From Porites lutea (taxonomy: Eukaryota; Cnidaria; Anthozoa; Scleractinia; Poritidae): a DNA stretch of 64,000 nt. The DNA is taken from assembly GCF_958299795.1 (NCBI RefSeq), contig NC_133203.1, forward strand, positions 3,553,221 through 3,617,220, read 5' to 3'. The stretch's first letter is position 1. Each line of letters opens with the position of its first letter. The notes beneath the pieces are model-generated. The model did no database searches, had not been told where the DNA came from, and was given only the letters and a program-made list of their open reading frames with translations. Below, one piece after another: positions 60,546 to 64,000 of this stretch. The position numbers and the translations under genes are program-made.

Positions 60546-61497
60546 CCTGAAACCCCACAAGAAAAACGGTCTTCCTCGGTGTAGTCCTTGATGAACATCT
60601 GTCTTGGAAACCGCACATTTCTCAAGTAGCTCGTAAAATCTCGAAATCAATAGGTGTCATTAATAGAGCAAGATTTTTTCTACCTAAACCGTGTCTAAAA
60701 ACTCTTTATTATTGTTTAGTTTATCCTTATCTTCATTATTGTATTATTGTCTGGGGATCTACGTACATAACCAATCTTCGCCGTCTTGTCTCTTTGCAAA
60801 AGCGAGTTATCAGAATTATTTCTAAATCAACTTTCGATTCTCATTCAGACCCTATTTTCAAAGAATTAGAGCTACTAAAACTTTCCGATATTAGACAGCT
60901 AGAATTAGGTAAACTTATGTTTTCTCTTAACCATTCTCTTTTGCCTTCAAAGTTCAAGAATTATTTTTCTTTAAACAAACAAGTCCATAGCTATGCCACT
61001 AGACACGCGAACGATTTTCACCTTCCTTCTTGTAGAACAAACCTTCGTAAATTTTCTGTCAGTTTCCAAGGACCTACTTATTATAACACTATAGAAAATG
61101 ATATTAAAGAATCTAATTCTCTCCACGTATTCAAAACGAAATTGAAAAAAAAAATTATATATGAATTATTAGTTATAAATCTTGTAGTAAATAGTTATAT
61201 TTCTTCACATGTCTGATATTATTTTTATACTTATTGTTACTTGTACCATACCTTATATTTTGTCAACTCAGTCTATGTAATTAGTTAATTTATACTTACC
61301 TTCATTGTATTTTGCTTTCGATCCTGGCCTTACCGTTACTGTTAACTTTATTTTTACTCTGAGGGAGCCCAATGTCTATAAGCCTCATGGTTTCTTTTTG
61401 GGCTTCCTCGCCACTTTCATTTGCTTTTGTGTAACTGTCATGTTTTATCGTTATTTGTATTTTGTGGTAAATCAAATAAAGTTACAAAGTTACAAAA
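60546..61497 (+). mobile_element. LINE 3' end, reverse-transcriptase C-terminal part
   Basis: From about 60570 to 61216 one uninterrupted plus-strand frame encodes VFLGVVLDEHLSWKPHISQV, then LYYCLVYPYLHYCIIVWGST, then LQKRVIRIISKS. These are hallmark motifs after the reverse-transcriptase domain of Jockey/CR1-type non-LTR elements. A stop codon is followed by a 280-bp 3' UTR ending in AATAAAGTTACAAAGTTACA. The upstream reverse-transcriptase core and endonuclease are absent, so it is a 5'-truncated copy. The open frame suggests a fairly recent insertion. Confidence 0.85.
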
Positions 61498-61504
61498 GAA
61501 ATTT

Positions 61505-62010
61505 TGCCGAATACGATTGCCTATTTTGCCTAAAATGAAAGGATGAAGAAATTTCCAATTTTTGACCAAAACCAAAGAGGACTATCTAAAATCGATTCTT
61601 TTAAAGTCTACAAAAGCCACTAAAAAAACTAATTACGCCTATTTTATCCAAAAAAAAAGAATAAAGAAATTTCAAATTTTTGACTCCAGACCATTTAATA
61701 GCGCTTTGAAAAAATTTATAGCCTAGAAAGGTCAGTTTTCTATCTAGAACATCGCTAAGAACCCTATTTAGGCCTCTTTTACCCAAAAAGGTAGAATGAA
61801 GAAATTTTAAATTTTTGACTAAGACTAGTGGACTAACCCTTTGAAAAGATGCAAATTGTGCTACTTTCTTATAACGAGGTTTTTGTGGTCTAGAAAGACT
61901 AGTTTTCTATCTAGAACGTCACCAAACACTTTTTGTCGTCCTTTTTTACCTAAAAACAAAGGATGTTGAAGCTTCCAATTTTCCGCCGAAACCATGGACT
62001 AACTCTAGCC
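61505..62010. repeat. Degenerate tandem repeat, about four copies of 120-165 bp
   Basis: GAAGAAATTTCCAATTTTTGAC-like strings, cut down here to AAATTTCCAATTTTTGA, recur near 61545, 61663, 61799 and 61964. Each copy is preceded by CCTATTTT(G/A)CC-like sequence, and later copies share AGTTTTCTATCTAGAAC. Confidence 0.7.
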
Positions 62011-62642
62011 TCCTCCGCAGCCTTCACTGTCCTGTTTTAGAGAACGAGTGGGAGAATGGGTAGAGAACCGCGAGTGACAGTGATGCCTGCAGTTTAAATA
62101 TATACATGTACGCGATAATGATCTTGGTGATCAACGATAGCATGTGCTTGGAAACATGTGCGATATAATTAAACTGTAATGTTTAATGATGAATTTATAT
62201 ATAAACGTTTTGCTAAGGTTAGTAACATCAGATTTCCATACAAGCACCGTTAAAATGATTTGTTTGCTAGCCGACTAGATCGTGCAAGAAACTGAGCTTT
62301 TTATGACCCAAACTACCTGACCATGTGAACCTCTTGCCACATTACACTCTGTTTACATTAGGGTCTTAAGAAGGTTCGAGTGATTATACAGCTATTTCGG
62401 TTGACGTTGCGACGAGACCGCAAAGCAATATAAGAAATGTCGTTAAAAGATTCCAAAACTCAGCCATGAAGCACGGTTCTTCTTTCATAAAACGAATTAA
62501 GTAAAGGTTGTGAGGTTTTCAGATACCGTTCTATAGCACGGACAATCGTGAAGTTGTGACCAAATTTTAAGGGATTTACAGTCATTTACAGTCTTGGCGC
62601 GTAGGCTGTAACACTGCTCGCGAAAGGCACAGCTGGCGGGGA
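62011..62642. other. Non-coding stretch
   Basis: I see no gene here. Confidence 0.4.
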
Positions 62643-62840
62643 AATAGCCCACGTTGGATATATTAAACTTCTAACATGAATCCGAGGCTTTAGGGTTAAA
62701 ATTGCAATTTTTTCAAGACTCCATTGTCTCGCAATTCCTAAAAGAGACTTGAGCACAAAGAAAACCAAACCAAATATATAGAAAAATGACCAGAAAGCCG
62801 CATTCACGTTACAATTTTAATATATCAAACGTGGGCTATT
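62643..62840. mobile_element. MITE with AATAGCCCACGTT ends
   Basis: AATAGCCCACGTTGGATATA at the left is mirrored by TATATCAAACGTGGGCTATT at the right. It is about 198 bp with no coding sequence. Confidence 0.8.
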
Positions 62841-62938
62841 AATTTAAGCAAATACTGTGAGCTTATTGGCGGCCGAGCGCGCGGCTTTTAACACTTTCTC
62901 AGTTCCACTGCCCGCTTAGCAGCTAAACACGTACAGTT

Positions 62939-63115
62939 AACTCTCTCTAAGATGGACACCTTTGGGACCGGCACTAAGTGTCCGTCCTAGAGAGGTGTCC
63001 GTCTTATAGAGAGTCAAATAAAGGGGGTAAAGAAAGGCAGGGACCAACTCTAGGTGTCCGTTTTAAAGAGGTGTCCGTCTTATAGAGGTGTCCGTTAAGA
63101 GACAGTCGACTGTAT
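62939..63115. repeat. GTGTCCGTCTTATAGAGAG repeat remnant
   Basis: GTGTCCGTC(C/T)TA(T)AGAG recurs at least four times, with AACTCTCTCTAAGATGGACA as a partial inverted copy at the left. It is likely the end of a DNA transposon related to the CTCTCTACAACGG debris near 1440. Confidence 0.55.
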
Positions 63116-63710
63116 TTCAAATCCGAACTGGCTACCTCAAAGAAACCCTTAAGGGGGAGGTGTCTGGTCGTTTTTTGGGGAAATTATGTTGATTTGGGAA
63201 GGAAATAAATAAGAGTAGAAAAGGTATTCACATAAACCAGTTAGTTCTCTAACTGTGAGCTCAGAGGCGCCTTGTACTGGTGGTACAATCTGGCATTTGT
63301 CTACTCATTTATTCGCTTCATATTTTACTTTGTAACCATCCCCTGATCAAATATTTTCCAATCATCCAAAATTTTAAATTTTCCCTCACCAAATTTTTAC
63401 AAATGAAAAACATTCGAAAAATCATCCACAACTTCTAAATAATTATTGAAGGAAGGACTCCAAACTAATTGAGTCATTTTTCGATTGAATGGAATCTTGG
63501 CTAGATATTAAACAAAAAAAAAGTGCTTATAACCAGGCTTCCCTCATATCATGGATTGGCATATGTTAAAGTTATTTAATAACCAGCTTGTCTTGTTATG
63601 GCAAGCATTCATGGGTGTGGTACGTATAGCCATGATAGCAGAGGCAGGATTCTTTAGATACCAGATGTGTTTGTAAGGAGAAAGCACCTGTTACTTTGTG
63701 GCCAACAAAA
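63116..63710. other. 5' flank of the receptor gene
   Basis: No gene seen. This stretch should contain the promoter or the end of an upstream intron of the receptor gene that begins at 63711. Confidence 0.4.
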
Positions 63711-64000
63711 ATGAACACAACAGTGAATCTATGGAACTGCTCCAGTCTGTTAAACCCAACAGCTCAAAAAATTGGAGAATCCTTTGCTTTTTTTCTGATC
63801 TTCGTTGTCTCGTTAGTCGGGAATACTTCCATCGCCTTGATTGTCTACAAGACGCAAAGCATGAGAACACCGATCAATTATTTCATCGCAAACATGGCCA
63901 TATCCGACCTGATGTTTCCATTACTCCTTGTTCCCCGGGAAATAACATGGCTGTACACCGCCGGTTCCTGGCTTAACAGCGGTCCTCTCGGCAAGACATT
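63711..64000 (+). CDS. Class A GPCR, N-terminal part (cut by window edge)
   Basis: The frame from ATG at 63711 stays open to the window end (96 residues). A short extracellular N-terminus carries two glycosylation sequons (NTT at 2, NCS at 9). TM1 spans about residues 24-46 with the family Asn in SLVGNTSIALIVYK (N38). The first intracellular loop is KTQSMRTPINYF. TM2 has NMAISDLMFPLLLVP with the sodium-site Asp (D66). Extracellular loop 1 has the usual Trp (GSW, W87). This matches rhodopsin-family receptors of the peptide or amine type. The ligand cannot be inferred from this part. The start is chosen because it gives a short glycosylated N-terminus and is the first ATG in frame. The receptor acts at the plasma membrane and has no visible link to the secreted gene cluster. 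Confidence 0.9.
   Translation, partial: MNTTVNLWNCSSLLNPTAQKIGESFAFFLIFVVSLVGNTSIALIVYKTQSMRTPINYFIANMAISDLMFPLLLVPREITWLYTAGSWLNSGPLGKT

Overview
The window looks like nuclear DNA from a cnidarian, most likely a stony coral. The DNA is AT-rich and the genes have many introns. Most of the space between genes is small inverted-repeat transposons, LINE and Penelope-like scraps and minisatellites. The species call is inference, because no marker gene is present.

The main content is a run of genes, nearly all on the minus strand, for secreted low-complexity proteins that I do not recognise. I could rebuild exon chains from splice sites and codon phase. (1) 3485-8473: seven visible exons, Gly/Met/Gln-rich, 3' end unresolved. 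(2) 21582-25313: five exons, 600 residues, Met/Gly-rich with an acidic block and a Lys-rich tail; a second possible terminal exon lies at 20240-20994. (3) 28317-30880: two exons, 769 residues. (4) 36423-42009: three exons, 1414 residues, with the start codon in a tiny coding exon. (5) 44703-46713: two exons, 626 residues. (6) 50201-53182: two exons, 676 residues, with a broken partial copy of its last exon just downstream. (7) 56401-57518: large terminal exon only, first exon not found. A plus-strand gene at 12918-16685 (five exons, 203 residues) is also secreted and basic but does not resemble the others.

The minus-strand genes share a plan more than a sequence: a short signal-peptide exon ending in a phase-1 intron, a short charged N-terminal part with an amphipathic helix, a long Met/Gly/Gln/Asn/Ser-rich body without known domains, often a His-rich or Asp-rich patch, and a basic C-terminus. 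This suggests an expanded family of extracellular matrix, adhesive or mineral-associated proteins. That role is inference.

At the right edge (63711-64000) a class A G-protein-coupled receptor gene begins and runs out of the window. The remaining space holds several hairpin MITEs, one 1.36-kb inverted-repeat element, two 5'-truncated LINE ends, two opposed Penelope-like fragments, a tRNA-like SINE piece, and two large minisatellites (33960-34560 and 54785-55850) whose long open frames are by-products of the repeat period.
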